Positions 35,961 to 47,090 of a DNA stretch of 64,000 nt are shown in pieces (positions within the stretch are counted from its first letter, which is position 1; the number at the start of each line of letters is the position of its first letter). The translations under genes were made by a program, and so were the position numbers. A model generated the notes under the pieces. The model had not been told where the DNA came from, did not search any database, and saw only the letters and a list, made by a program, of their open reading frames with translations. The DNA lies in the NCBI GenBank assembly GCA_010909165.1, contig MU008183.1:62001-126000 (forward strand), in the 5' to 3' direction. The stretch comes from Anthoceros angustus. Its lineage: Eukaryota; Streptophyta; Anthocerotopsida; Anthocerotales; Anthocerotaceae.

Positions 35961-38720
35961 AGTCCATCGGTTTTCTCGCCTGCATGTAAGGATGTGATGC
36001 AATAAATTGCCGTGTCAAAACTATTCTCAGCAATTCCATCAATTGAAAACATCGCCGCCGGGGCAAGGAGGAGGGTCGGGTTTCGCCGCCATGTCGAGAT
36101 GGAGTCGAAGGGAACAAGTTTCCCTTTGCTGGTGATTTCGGTCACATGGCGGGGGAGCCGGGCGCGAACGGGTGGTCTTTTGTCCGGCACGGCTGCGGGA
36201 GGGGCGGAACGACGGGTTTGAAAGAGGCTACTGCGCCATTCCGCCGCCATCTCTTACGCCGCCTTCCCATCTTGGCGCTTTATCCTAACCAAGCACGAAA
36301 TGCCTTGCACATCGACAGGGACCCAAAGATTCGTGAGTCCGCACCGGTTCCAGGAGAACTCAGCCGAAGACATGGTTTCGGCCTATACCTTTGCCGACAC
36401 GGTTAGTTTGAACATGTTCATGATGTCCGCTTGATACTAAAGCTGGCGCGCCTGCTTTTGGTCACGGTGACAGAATTTGCTGTCGAAGGAAGCATACGAC
36501 GCTCTCGCTGCAAACCGCCGTGGTTGAGTGGCGGAATTTCCAGAAGGGTGGACATTGGGAGCACATGGAAATGCCATATGGGATCCGGATGCAGATGCAG
36601 GAGGACATGGATGTTGGGGAGGACCTCGCCTGGAGGAAAATGTCCCGGACGAGGTTCCAGATTCACGCAAGATGCCGAGTGTAATGGCACGCCGTAGTGC
36701 CCGCTCAGTTGCAGCCTCCACAAGTGTGGGCGGGAATTTTGGCAGCGGTCAACGGCGGAGGCACCATGTTGCAAACATGGGCCAGTGCTAGGGACGATAT
36801 GGACAACAAGGAGGGTCGGAGCAATACTACTAAAAGGGGATTGCGGTGGGTCCAGACCAACTGCTGGAGCTAACAAGTGGCGGGCAAGAGGAAGGGAATG
36901 TGGCGACGCCGCGCCACCATTGACATTTGGTGGCCTCGCAGCTACCAAGACAAGAAGTTCATGGAAGTCATCCGCAAAGCGCAAACGGGATTCCGGGCAA
37001 ATGGAGCGACTTGTCGCAGGCAAGGAGGAAGGAACGAAAGAAGTGGCTTCAGCCCGGATCTCCGGTGAAGTCCATGATTAGGTCGGAGTTTAGTCAAGAC
37101 ACCCAACGCGAACAGATATGTGGAGGCAGAAAGGCATACGCCTTTAGCGGAGAAGAGAGTAGGGAAAAGCAGCTTTGAAACCTCGGGCGGATGAAAAGGT
37201 GTGGAGGGATATTGTCACATGGGCACGAGTTGAACTCATAACACGGAACTTTTGCCCAAGGCATCGCAAAAGAAAGGCGAGATTGAGAAATCCAATGGAC
37301 AAGGGCCAAACCCATGGGGCTGTGGGACGCTAGGGAGTTCAAGTTCCAAGAAAAGTATGGGAGAGCCCCAACCGACGAAGAATGCGAATTTGGTGCACTC
37401 CACCAGCGAAAATGCATGAACTGTGGGATGTGATGAAGCGGGAGAACCAGTGGTGACTTTCTCGAAAGATCTGGGTCATAATAAGGGCTCAACGCGATGC
37501 CAAACCCTTGAGGCCAAACGCAATTCGTAAGTGTGCGAATTAATTGATTCGGATGTTGGTGCTTCAGATGAGGATGAAGACGGTGGGGAAGAGCCGGATA
37601 GGCAGGACACATATGACGATACAATTTCCGAGGACGAGGTGCTGGGAGGACGAGAGGACGCAGAAGAGTATGCAGAAGAGGGGGAAGGGACGGGTGCGAA
37701 TGTGGATGAAGACAACGGGTAGAATGGAAAAAGTATTGGCATCTCACACCCCTACACATCGGAGTCACTGGGTGGAGGGGCATCGGCGCCGATAAACGCG
37801 ATTTCGAGGAAGTGTATACTGCTCGAGCGCCGACAGAAGCCGATAGGTGGCCACGCCTTGGCCCAAGGCGAATGAAGGGCCCGGCAAATGGTGAAGACAA
37901 AGGCCTCGGCGTGAAGGGGAAGGAGAGAGGCGCCAAATCCGTGGTGAGACGATCATGGATGGACATGAGGTTTGGGCTGTTAGCACTAATGTTTCTTCTC
38001 ATGCGCACAACGGCCATGGACGTCAATGTGGAGGGCCCGCAACCATCCGTCAAGAGAACCAACGATGGAAAGGCACAAAGCAAAGGAGCAACCGTATCAC
38101 GGAATGCGAAAAGAGCCAAAGGCCGCAAAAGTGTCATGAGCGGCGAAGCCAAATACGCGCACGCGAGTATAATTAGATGTCGAGGCCGCAGAAACTACAA
38201 AACCCATGAAATGACATAGACATGTGCTTAAAGGGTGTAACCGTGTATTGTGATTTTGACCAAATAACGCGACTTCAGATAGCATCGCCTTCAGATGACG
38301 ATGTATCAAATCAAATGAGACATGACGGCATACCGTCATCATGACATGACGAGGGACGTGTCGAGACGACATGGGGCCCGTAGGATGTACATGCCACATG
38401 TCCGGCAGGTACCGTCGACATGAGCCGCTGCACACCGAGAGACGCGCTGGGCCGGAATGATTCGGGAGGCGGAGGGGATGTCAGCGAAAGTTTTGAAAAC
38501 AAACCCGATGGGTAATTAATGCGTGGACCGGAAAGGCCACAAACTCGACAAGGCGAACTGACTCGACCCGAACCGGGCCCAAAGTGTGTAACAAATTTTG
38601 TTGTCACGACATGTGTTTTGTATGAGAGGGACACGGCCTAATCCATGTTACAAAACCGCATAAACGCTTATAAAAACCCGAATCTGTTATAAAACACCAT
38701 AACATGGACACCATGTTTCC
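35961..38720 (+). repeat. R1 repeat, copy A (diverged)
   Basis: From AGTCCATCGG to CACCATGTTTC this stretch aligns collinearly with 52481-55265 and, up to about 38218, with 47091-49360, with many short indels. Plus-strand pieces read like a degraded protein: DNKE/G..., GLRWVQ, KFMEVIRKAQ, and an acidic run at 37531-37722 rich in Asp and Glu (DEDEDGGEEPDRQDTYDD) in a 63-codon frame. The 352-codon minus-strand frame (38152-37094) is the antisense of these and is Ser/Pro/His-rich. The element type is unknown. The 3' end has GTTACAAAAC/GTTATAAAAC repeats reminiscent of DNA-transposon subtermini. Confidence 0.65.
37531..37722 (+). pseudogene. acidic-protein fragment in R1 copy A
   Basis: A 63-codon frame of which about half is Asp or Glu, followed after the stop by more codons of the same type. 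Its counterparts in copies B and C (around 48734-48925 and 54124-54315) are also acidic but frameshifted. This suggests an ancestral plus-strand protein with an acidic segment. Function is unknown. Confidence 0.3.
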
Positions 38721-38867
38721 GATGGTGATACTGACAACTCTCTCCGAGTCTCCTCCCTCTCTTCCAGGTCGGTCACCTCCTCCTAGCTTCGAAGACAAAG
38801 CATTCATATTTCACAGGCTGTATCTTTACTCCGGGTATTCACAGGAACAAGCGTTGGATTGAACATG
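38721..38867. other. spacer between R1 and R2
   Basis: This contains TCTCTCCGAGTCTCCTCCCTCTCTTCCAGG-like pyrimidine-rich sequence resembling a splice acceptor. It has no counterpart in the other composite copy, which holds a 1.7 kb insert here. Confidence 0.3.
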
Positions 38868-39400
38868 ATAATTTTTGAAGGGGGTGAATAATCTCGAAGG
38901 GGGTTTTCCATAAATAATCTACGAAGGGGTTTTGATGGGCCCTAAAAGCAGCGTTTTGAAGGCATTGCTAAAACGACTCGAAAAAGGGTGTCACCAAGAA
39001 AGTTACTACTTTCCATCCAAAGAATGTTTGTGTCGAATGGTGGTTACAAACTCGAACCTACGGGGAATAATGCAAAGTAGGAACGGTGAGGAAGGCTGGG
39101 AAGGGACGATCAGAACTCGCTTTGGGAGGAAAATGTGGTTTTGTTATGACACCACAAAAGCCACGGACAGGTATTTCCTAACATAACATCAAGAAACGGA
39201 CTTACAACATTAACTCCTGGGACCGGAAAAAGAGATTTCCCACTCATCCCGTAGTTCAATCCTTCGTCATCACTTGGTCCACCTTCTCCTCATTGTCATC
39301 ATTATCTTCAAATGACTTTGACTCGCAGTTGTATTAAGCCACGCAACTCGCAGAGCTTATCCCTATCGCTTTTTGTCCAATCGCAGATGTTTCCGGAGAA
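38868..39400 (+). repeat. R2 repeat, copy A
   Basis: This aligns with 56985-57545 over its whole length. Shared landmarks are TTGAAGGGGGTGAATAATCT, GATGGGCCCTA, AGTTACTACTTTCCATCC, AATGCAAAGTAGGA and a CGCAG-GTTGTAT splice-acceptor-like end. It also encodes an 84-codon frame (38932-39186) whose counterpart differs mainly by indels, so it is probably not coding. Confidence 0.7.
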
Positions 39401-39529
39401 GTACCCTCTACACCGACCCACCAAATGCCGGCTCGATTTCGCATTTGCTTCTAAGGTTAGCCTTCATTCCAAGGTTGCTTCTAAGGTTAGTTTGAATTTT
39501 TCGATGGAAGTGCCACGACAGGGGTGGAA

Positions 39530-40165
39530 GGGAGGGCCACAATGGGCACGTGAGGGAGGGCGCCGCCGCCGGCACTGCTCGCACTCCACCCGTCGGGCAA
39601 GGCCGGTGGTGCGAGGAGAGCGCCCGGCGGCCGGCGCCCACGCGCACCACCACCGACCCCTGGCCGGGTATGCTGGTGGAGGAGGGGCGGCCCGCCCGCC
39701 TCCCTCCTCCGCGCACCACTCGTGGGGGTTTGGCGCAGCCGGAGGGATGGCGGGCGCCGCTGGCGGCGCCCGCCCTTCTGCACCACCGCCGTATGCCCGA
39801 TGGGTGAGCGCGACGGGGCCGCGGCGCCTCCTCCACGCACACACCCATCGTGGGCCCACCGGCGGTGGTGGAGGAGGGCGCCGCCGGGCGCCCCAGGCCG
39901 CTCGGGTCACCATTTGCCCACCCTACGGGTGAGCCAGGGAGGCGCGGCCCGCCGCCCTCACACGCCACCCATCGGCCTACGGGCGGCAGAGGCTGGCGCC
40001 GGCCGGCCGCGCCTCCCTAGCACACCCTCCCATGGGCGCTGGCCGGCGCCCAACACGCCTGCCGTACGCTGCCGGCAGCGCCTCGCCTGATGGGCGCCGG
40101 CCCCCACCAACACGCCCTTCCCTCCCTTGGCGCCGGCGGCCCTCCCTAGCACCCTGCCCTCCTCA
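39530..40165. other. extremely GC-rich, CpG-dense block
   Basis: The block is dominated by GGCGCC, GCCGGC and CCCATCG/CGATGGG motifs in both orientations. Open frames run on all strands simply because there are few T/A stops (for example 39312-39932 plus and 39408-39968 minus). The other composite copy has only a short trace of it (CTAGCACACCCTCCCATGG at 57937-57956 and 40016-40034). No gene is assigned. Confidence 0.6.
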
Positions 40166-40166
40166 T

Positions 40167-41010
40167 AGGCTGTCTTTAAGAAAATTAATATGTATTGGCT
40201 CAGTAAGTTTGTAACTTGGGATTGTTGGTTTAGTGTTTGGGGAAAAGTTTAGTAATGAATAGGGTCTGGGTTTAAAGCCCATATCCTTTTAATAACTCAA
40301 CTTTGTTGATTTTAAGGATGCTTGCATGGGCGCATGGGCAACTAACTTTGTTCATTTTAAGGACGCTGGCATTGCCTTAAAGCCCAAGTGGTTGCATTGA
40401 GTGCCGAAGGTTGAAGACTACGATCGGCGACCTTTTGGATGAGGGCCGCAAACCCTAGATGTGTGGCGCTCCACACCGCCGATGGTCCCGTGAATGATAC
40501 TATTGAAGACGAGCAAGCAATGGAGGAGAACGATAACTTTGAGGCGGACGATATGGACCGCATCCCAATATGGCGGTGGTTCTTGACTCGGTGTCGATGC
40601 AAGGCATGGATGAGTCGCCAGCCGCACTCTTCAATGACTATTGTCGGCCATGACCACCCTCCTTTAGCGTATGTTTGTTGCAATGTTCTTTATTAAAAAA
40701 TGAGACTCTAGCATGTGATTGTTTTCATTGTGTTCCACCACTTCAAAGTAAAAGTTTTCGTTGTAATAAACATATAAAAATGGCAGCCCTCTAAACATTC
40801 TACAAAAGCGCGGGCAGGCCCCACCCTCATGCTCCGGTTCTAGGGTGTTCACTTGAAAGTGCGTCTTTTATCCTTTGGTATGACCTCGGAAAGGGTGTGT
40901 GCATTATCAAAGTAGGGCAAATATGCTGTTCTAGGTAAGGTGTTCTTCGTGACAAGGGGTCTTTGTGTAATGAGAAGGGGTGATATATCCCTTCAAAATT
41001 ATCGTGTTAT
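40167..41010 (+). repeat. R3 repeat, copy A
   Basis: This aligns with 58370-59215 from GGCTGTCTTTAAGAAAAT to TCCCTTCAAAATTATC. It contains a protein-like stretch (40508-40625) whose amino acids correspond to those of the other copy with conservative changes, but here it is broken by a frameshift after DDMDR. Confidence 0.75.
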
Positions 41011-41059
41011 TGCTGTTGGATTGTCCCAAAAATGGAGGTGTCTTGAGGGTCTCTCACAT

Positions 41060-41290
41060 GTTTTACAACATACATACAACCTAATCTAATTTACAACACG
41101 ATCCATTGCAAATCGCACTTGTACATTGTAAGCGTTTAAGAGAGGCCAAGATAGGCCTCCCCCAATTTACAACATAGTCTAATAATTTACAACACGGCCC
41201 GTTGCAAAGCGCACTTGTATGTTGTAAAATGTATGAGCAGGATCGAGCCTGCACACGTTTACAACAAATTCACAATGCGATCTCATATAC
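41060..41290 (+). repeat. TTTACAAC-rich repeat pair
   Basis: AATTTACAACACGATCCATTGCAAATCG... (41089) recurs at 41192 as AATTTACAACACGGCCCGTTGCAAAGCG..., each followed by CACTTGTA-TTGTAA, a 103-bp period. TTTACAAC and GTTGTAAA motifs resemble CACTA subterminal motifs of this window, but no CACTA terminus was found here. Confidence 0.6.
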
Positions 41291-41501
41291 TGCCATTGCA
41301 AGCGATCTTGCCCGTTGTATGCTGGTCGGCGGGCTTCAGTGCCATTGACAATTTCACAGGAGCCACCGGCGGTAGTCATAGAGAGACACAAGCCACGGTT
41401 CCCCAAGCTATACCACCTGCTTTCAGGCTCTCAAATAAATCATAGCAAGAATAAGGAAACGACATAGGAAGCGGAGCTGGCCGCAACCAGCACTCCACAA
41501 C

Positions 41502-41570
41502 ACCCTCAAGCAAGAGAGATGCACCACCTTCAAGCAAGAGACATGCACCACCTTCAGGCAAGAGACATGC
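41502..41570. repeat. 24-bp minisatellite
   Basis: Three units of ACCACCTTCAAGCAAGAGACATGC type, the first shortened by 3 bases. On the minus strand they encode EGGACLLL-like octapeptides inside a 68-codon frame (41582-41376). Confidence 0.7.
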
Positions 41571-41599
41571 AGTCCTCTTCATGTGTCATTTAGCTGTCG

Positions 41600-43840
41600 A
41601 ACAACTTCCACAAAAAATTGGACACTGTAACTCAGAACGTGATTGCTTGATGTGAGAAGCCATATGAACTAGCATCCGATTAGCATCTTGTAGCACAGTG
41701 ACAGGGACTCTTGCTTGGTTAGTAGTTGTGGCGCGACTTTCGCTGACAGCCAGCCGGGCGCGCACAATCCCGTGTCGTTGTAGTAAGGGGTCCGCTCCCA
41801 AGAGAATGATGGGCTCCGTTTGTCACGTTTCAATCGTTTCTCACCTCACACCGTGACCATTTCGGACTCAACACACGCGTTTATCGTTTCGCTACTAACT
41901 ACCCGTAATGTCCACCGAACAGGCTCGGCGTGGTCAAACGTTTAAGGACTCGTTCGCGTCCGTATCATTCCAGTCCGTTCATCGTACTTCTAGTCCGTCC
42001 CTCTTACCACTCTCGTTGTACTCGTCTAAACCACTCACGCTAAAATCTCCACATCTCTCACGGCACTCGCCGCCCTTGAAAAGCGGGTGGGCTGCGTGGT
42101 CCGGACCTCCTCGTGTTCACCGGGCCTCTCCAAGACTCTACACGCCCTCCCGAGGGTTCCCCACTCACGCGTCCGGTCATTCCGGCGCTCTGCGGCGAGG
42201 GGTCCCGATCGTTCGTTCACGCACACACCACCACCGTCGTCACCGGGACGGGATCGGTCTCTCGGGAGTACGTGCACCTTTCATTGACTCGGGACTCACG
42301 TTAGCAAGAAGGCGCGCGGTGTGCAGGAAGCACGGCATCAACACCAAGAAAGGTACTTTACTAGAGCGGCCTCGGCCTCTTATACTCGCCCAAAGTCGGC
42401 GTCTTTATTACACCCTATTACAGTGGTGGCCCTCGGTATGCTGTCACCTACCATCTTATTCCCTTCCTCCTATCTCGTCGTCGGCGGTGGGCACGAGGAT
42501 GACCTTGGTTCCGTCTCGGCGGTGGCCCCAATCCCGCTTTGGCGGTTGCGGCGCGCAATCGGATGATCCGGCGGTAGGACCCCTCCCGTCGGAATCCTGT
42601 CGAGGTTGGGCTACGGCGGCGGTCGTGCGGTAACCACCATCTTCCTCTCACGGCCCCAGTGGGTCCCAGCCCGGTGGGACCACTTTGAAAACATAGCCAA
42701 TCCAACCAAACACGGACATACAAAACATCTAGCTACAGACCGAGCTATCCTAACAACACTCGGACACATGGCTATCTTAGCCACGCGACCTGTTGCTACC
42801 TTAGCAGCGGGACGGTTGCTATCTTAGCAACCACCCTCTATTTTAGCGTGGGCCCATCTCGGGTTCGGGCACAGCTATTAATAGAAGGTGGGGGCCCACT
42901 TGGGGTCCAAGTGGTAAGATTGGACACCCTCTCTCTTATCCTTCCACAAAGTCGATCCACCAATCGAGTTGCCGATCACACAACCCACCTCCTTACTCGT
43001 AACACTTCCCGGATCTCTCTTTCTTCCCTCCAACCTTTCAGCTTTCCTCCCAAGCTTCATAGTCCTCCCAGGCTCTCACGACTCACAGGTACCTCATCTC
43101 TCTCCATACTCCCCAAGTTTCCTCTGCAACTCCCTTGCTCCTTGTTCTCACACCTCACGGCCTCATTCAATCTCCACTTTCTCAGAAACATCACTTCAGG
43201 ACTTCTCCAATCCCTCTTACTTCTCTCCACGTGTGCAACTCTCCATGTCATTTCACTCCTCTCACAGTTCACTTTTCCACATTTTCCAAGCATACAAACC
43301 CACGGTTCGTCTCACTTGACCTTCTCTTCCACCCACACGGGCTCCCGCCTTGTCTCCTTTTCCACATGACCTTGACACCTGAAAACTCAAACACAAGGTG
43401 AGTACTAGACAAGGCGAGAGAATGAGTAAGAGAATGGACCCTCCCGGCTTCACAATCCCCTTCCTCTTATCCTTGGGAACTCCTCCAAGGAGACCACAGT
43501 TCCCTCCCTTGCTTTCCACCACTCTTGCGGATCTGGTCACACGGTCTGGGCAACAGTAGTCTTCTCGGCTCCTCCTGTGGGAGAAAGCAGTGCCTAGACT
43601 CCAGACCTTTGGATCAGGTACCCCCAAACCCCGTGCTCAAACAGGACTTTAGGCCAACATTGCTTGCATTTCATCAAGAGGGCCTCTTATACCCAGATCA
43701 CAAAAGTAGCTTGGCTGCAAAAATAATCGGTCTTAGCCTACCAAGCCTAGAGGCCTATCTCTTAATTCTATCCACTATGAGGAAGATTAGTCTATAACAC
43801 ATGGGCCTTCATCTATTTCAGGCCACTTACCCCTATTATC
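41600..43840. other. unassigned stretch left of the 5.4-kb duplication
   Basis: The longest frame (41908-42633, plus, 241 codons) is Ser/Arg/Pro-rich without motifs and is probably accidental. A 173-codon plus frame at 42848-43369 is also Ser/Leu/His-rich. CTATTAATAGAAGG near 42876 could be a TATA-like site. The stretch may be the flank or LTR of the minus-strand gag-bearing element to its right, but no LTR partner was found. Confidence 0.3.
42814..42832. repeat. GGTTGCTA palindromic motif
   Basis: GGTTGCTATCTTAGCAACC is an 8-bp perfect inverted repeat around TCT. A weaker version (TGTTGCTACCTTAGCAGC) lies 23 bp upstream. Related motifs occur at 44341-44359 and 46841-46858 and in the duplicate unit. 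Confidence 0.55.
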
Positions 43841-43842
43841 CC

Positions 43843-46136
43843 TCACAGGCCTCCTAGGCCTTCATGTTCTCCTCTTGCTCTTCTCCCTCTTGGCTGGTTG
43901 GGCAATCTCTCCCACAAAATCTCCACCTCCTCAGCTGGACTCTTCCCTCTCTTGCTCGCGCAGCACAGTACTCCTCCTCGGTGAGCTCTTGAATCTGGAT
44001 GGGTCGTGAAAGTCTCCCGTGAGTCCAACCCATAGGTAGGATCCGGTGCCGTCAAGGCATGGATCAAGTACCTCCATGTCCCCCTGTGCCCACAACAACA
44101 TAAACTTTCGGAGATAATCTTCTCTCCCGGCCAAGGAGAATCCGGGCACATGATTATCTTGATAAGCATCCCTCAATCTAATGCACCATTGGGAAGTTAG
44201 ACTTCTTAGGCGGTGCTTACCCGCTCCCCAGCTGTTGTCCTCCTCCGGTCTTCTTGCCCCTTTCTTCCTTGTGGCTTTGGTCTTGGAGCTTATTCGATTG
44301 TTGCTTCCCTATAGCAGGCTGTTGCTTCCTAACCAGCGGCGGTTGCTTGCTTAGCAACCTCTTGCTAACTCGTGATTCTTCCATAGGAGGCCTCTTCCAC
44401 GGTGGCCCTCCTTGCAATCCAGCCCTCTTGGCCTCCTTCCGACCTTTCCTAGCCTCGTCCCTCTCCTTCTGTGGCGTGAGGCATCCGAGGTTTCTGCACT
44501 TGTGAAATAACATTCTGCAGCTCTCCTATGGTGCTCTGTGTGTCGGAGGAGGTGAGCCATGAGGCTTCTGGTCCTTAGACTTCTCCTCTCCTCGGACCTT
44601 CCCTATTTCCACTTCCAAGCTTAGGCGTCCCTCCAAAACCTCCTTCTCCTTCTTCATCTTGGAGCTCCTCCAATTGCTTGTTGCTTGCTGCTTTGTAAAC
44701 CTAACAAGGAGAGGACGAGCTCGATCTTCCATCTAGCCACAGTGCGTGCCATAGCTGAAACCAACTCCTGTGGGGTGATGTTAGGTCCCCGGACCTTCTT
44801 TGGGAATGGGCTCCCTCCTTCCTATCTGTCGCGGTGGCCGCCCCACAACTTAGGGTATACTTGAAAGCCACCCGTTGAGCAGTGAGTCACTTTCTCGGAT
44901 CGCTCGGCCGTGCCCAAGGGTTGGGCGATTCCTCTGTTGACTGTGGTTTCCCACCCAGGCTCTGGGATATTGGTGCTGCCACAGCCTTGCCCTTGTCTTG
45001 GGCAGTTGGTTTCCTCCTTCCTCACCCCTTTGGGCCCTCATCCCTATCCTCCACGGCGGGTTGCGGTGACTACCCCAAGGTCCGTTGCATTGGCGGCGTC
45101 ACCTCCTCCTGGGCTCTTCTCCACAGCTGCCGATCGTCACCAAACAAGGCCACCAAGGCCCCGTCATCCCCATGCCCTTCTTCCCTTCCACTCTCTACAG
45201 CCTTGGGAGGTCCAGTCCCGTTATGGCGGGCTGAGGCTTCAACACCTTGAGGAGCTTAGCGTGGTAGTAGGCAAAATCCGAGTCAATTTTGCTGGATTGC
45301 CTCTTCCACATCTTGGCACCGATACTCCCTTCGCCATAGGTGCTCGGGAGGCGTCTTGTCAAACTGGACCATCTCTTCTGCCGGGTTTGTATGGGCAGGC
45401 GAATCTCGCGAGCCACAAGGGAAGCCTTTGTTACTTCCCACCGCCGTTGTTGCTCACTTTGCTCTCCAGCTCCGTCGTTTCTCGGCTTTGCCACTTCCGC
45501 CGCGGCGCCTCCCCCTCTTAGCTGGACGGCGCTGCTGCAAGGCTCTCGCTCCTCCGTTCATCACGGCCTCAAGCTCGCCATCTCTCTCTCCAGGTGATCG
45601 GCAACTCTGCCCGTTCACTTCATCGGGTCCCTCTCCACTGTGTCATAGAACATCTGGCCCAATCTATCTTGGACCCTCTCACCACCTCATAGAAAGACAA
45701 GGAAATGGTCGACAATGTGCTCCGGCTTCTTAATGAGGTGAGGATCACTGGCTAATCCACGGCTCGGTCTAGCTTGTTGGTGACCCGGCCATTCTCCACT
45801 CTAGACAATGTGGGAGCAATGGCTTGTGCCTCCTGACTTTTGAGGAGATGGTTTCTGAAAGGGTCAATGATTATCCCATACATTCCTCTTGGTCTCTCAT
45901 AAGACCGGAGCAATGAATATCCAGTGCGGGGGGTCCTCACGTTGCCTTCCCCTATGGCCTTCTCCCTCATGCTCTGCACTCCAAAACCAACGTGGGGCTA
46001 TTGTAGCACCACTTTTTGTCCATGAAGGACGGTGATGTAGCCACCAAAGACCCTTCACTCTCCGATTGCCCCATATTGGGCCATTGGGCGTCGTAATGGC
46101 CTCAATGGCGGCCGGAGTATTCTTCTTAGGCGCCAT
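43843..46136 (-). pseudogene. gag-like retroelement region, minus strand (unit 1)
   Basis: On the minus strand a frame opens with MAPKKNTPAAIEAITTP at 46136, a Gag-like start, and continues in pieces: a 75-codon frame (45979-45752); a 99-codon frame (45494-45195); Lys/Glu/Gln-rich frames at 44732-44217; and LAGREDYLRKFMLLWAQGD in the frame 44176-43931. Stops and shifts separate them. The basic, Gln-rich composition and start resemble Gag of LTR retrotransposons, but I see no CCHC knuckle, protease or polymerase. Plus-strand frames (for example 44910-45521, 203 codons) are the Ser/Pro-rich antisense. A related fragment lies at 55760-56319. Confidence 0.4.
44341..44359. repeat. GGTTGCT palindromic motif
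   Basis: GGTTGCTTGCTTAGCAACC has 7-bp arms around TGCTT and is related to 42814-42832. Its duplicate is at 49731-49749. It lies inside the gag-like minus-strand frame. Confidence 0.45.
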
Positions 46137-47090
46137 GCTCCTGTCCGAAATTCACCGCAGCGCAGGCGAGGATCCCCCACGGAATCTGCTCGGCTTCGAC
46201 CTCACGGTGGCGTGTCACCCCATTTTACTTGGGGAATCACGCAATCACGGTTGCAGTGACCCTTCGCCGTCTCGGCCCCTATCCGCCACGGTGACGCGCT
46301 TGATCGATTATTCCGAGCCCTCGTGTTACTCTGTTCGGCCAGCTACTCCGGCATGCCGACCCTTGTGGCGTGACCATGCTCCTGCTTCCACAGTTATAAG
46401 AATCCCTATGTTTTCCGGGACATTCCTCGAATGCTTCGGTCGTGCCCGACCACCGCTTTTCCACCAATTTTGCGGGCCGGTTCCCTGACCACTTCACTGG
46501 CCCTATCAACCCGTGCTCTTCCCAACTTCTTGCGGCAGCCCCTTGACCTCCGATCCTTCGCATCCTCCCGGACACCGCCACAATCACATTGGTCCTCCCT
46601 GCAGCGCTCGTGCGGCTGATGCCTTCAGCGACTCATGTCGCCTTGCCGGCGTTCGCTCCGGTCTCCGTCCACAATTACGCCGAGCTTGAGGCGGCGCCGT
46701 CTTCAATCCGCTTTGGATTCGATGCAAATCCTCTTCCACTTGTTCTTAATTGCCAATAGGACCCCCTTACTTCCCGTTTGGGTATTCCTTGTAATTCCAT
46801 CGATTGGATTTTCCAAGTCATTGGAAAGAAACTCCAACTTGGTTGCTACCATAGCAGCTCGGTCGGTTGTGGTCATAGCAACAGTGCAGCAGCCCTAGCA
46901 ACGTTAGCAACGGTCGAGCAACCCTCAGGGTTACATCCGGGATCGGGACTAGACCCTCTTCCTCCTACTAGGCTCTAGTAGACTTTCTTTATTTCCTAAC
47001 CTACTTCACATTCCCACTCCACACGATTCTCTACTTAAACACAAAACAAAAAAACACTCCTTTCCGAAATTAGTACCATGTGGTCACCAC
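46137..47090. other. leader-like stretch upstream of the minus-strand gag start
   Basis: Between R1 copy B and the MAPKK start. Open frames are short on both strands. GGTTGCTACCATAGCAGC (46841-46858) and several GTTGCTA/TAGCAAC motifs crowd 46840-46925. It could be the 5' LTR and leader of the gag-bearing element. No LTR boundaries could be set. An exact duplicate lies at 51527-52480. Confidence 0.35.

Noticed and set aside
37094-38152. 352-codon minus-strand open frame, the longest in the window
   Set aside because: It is Ser/Pro/His/Leu-rich and lies antisense to an acidic plus-strand frame. The corresponding frames in R1 copies B and C are shorter and different. Best explained as an antisense shadow.
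38932-39186. 84-codon frame in R2 (counterpart 57056-57337)
   Set aside because: The two copies differ by indels that change frame, with no conservative amino-acid pattern.
39312-39968. Long overlapping frames in the GC-rich block
   Set aside because: Open frames on both strands are expected from the scarcity of A/T-rich stop codons.
41908-42633. 241-codon plus-strand frame
   Set aside because: Ser/Pro/Arg/His-rich without any recognisable domain, in a C-rich stretch with few stops. Not supported as a gene.
44910-45521. 203-codon plus-strand frame in the duplicated unit (also 50300-50911)
   Set aside because: It is antisense to the more protein-like minus-strand gag-like frames and is Pro/Ser/Leu-rich.
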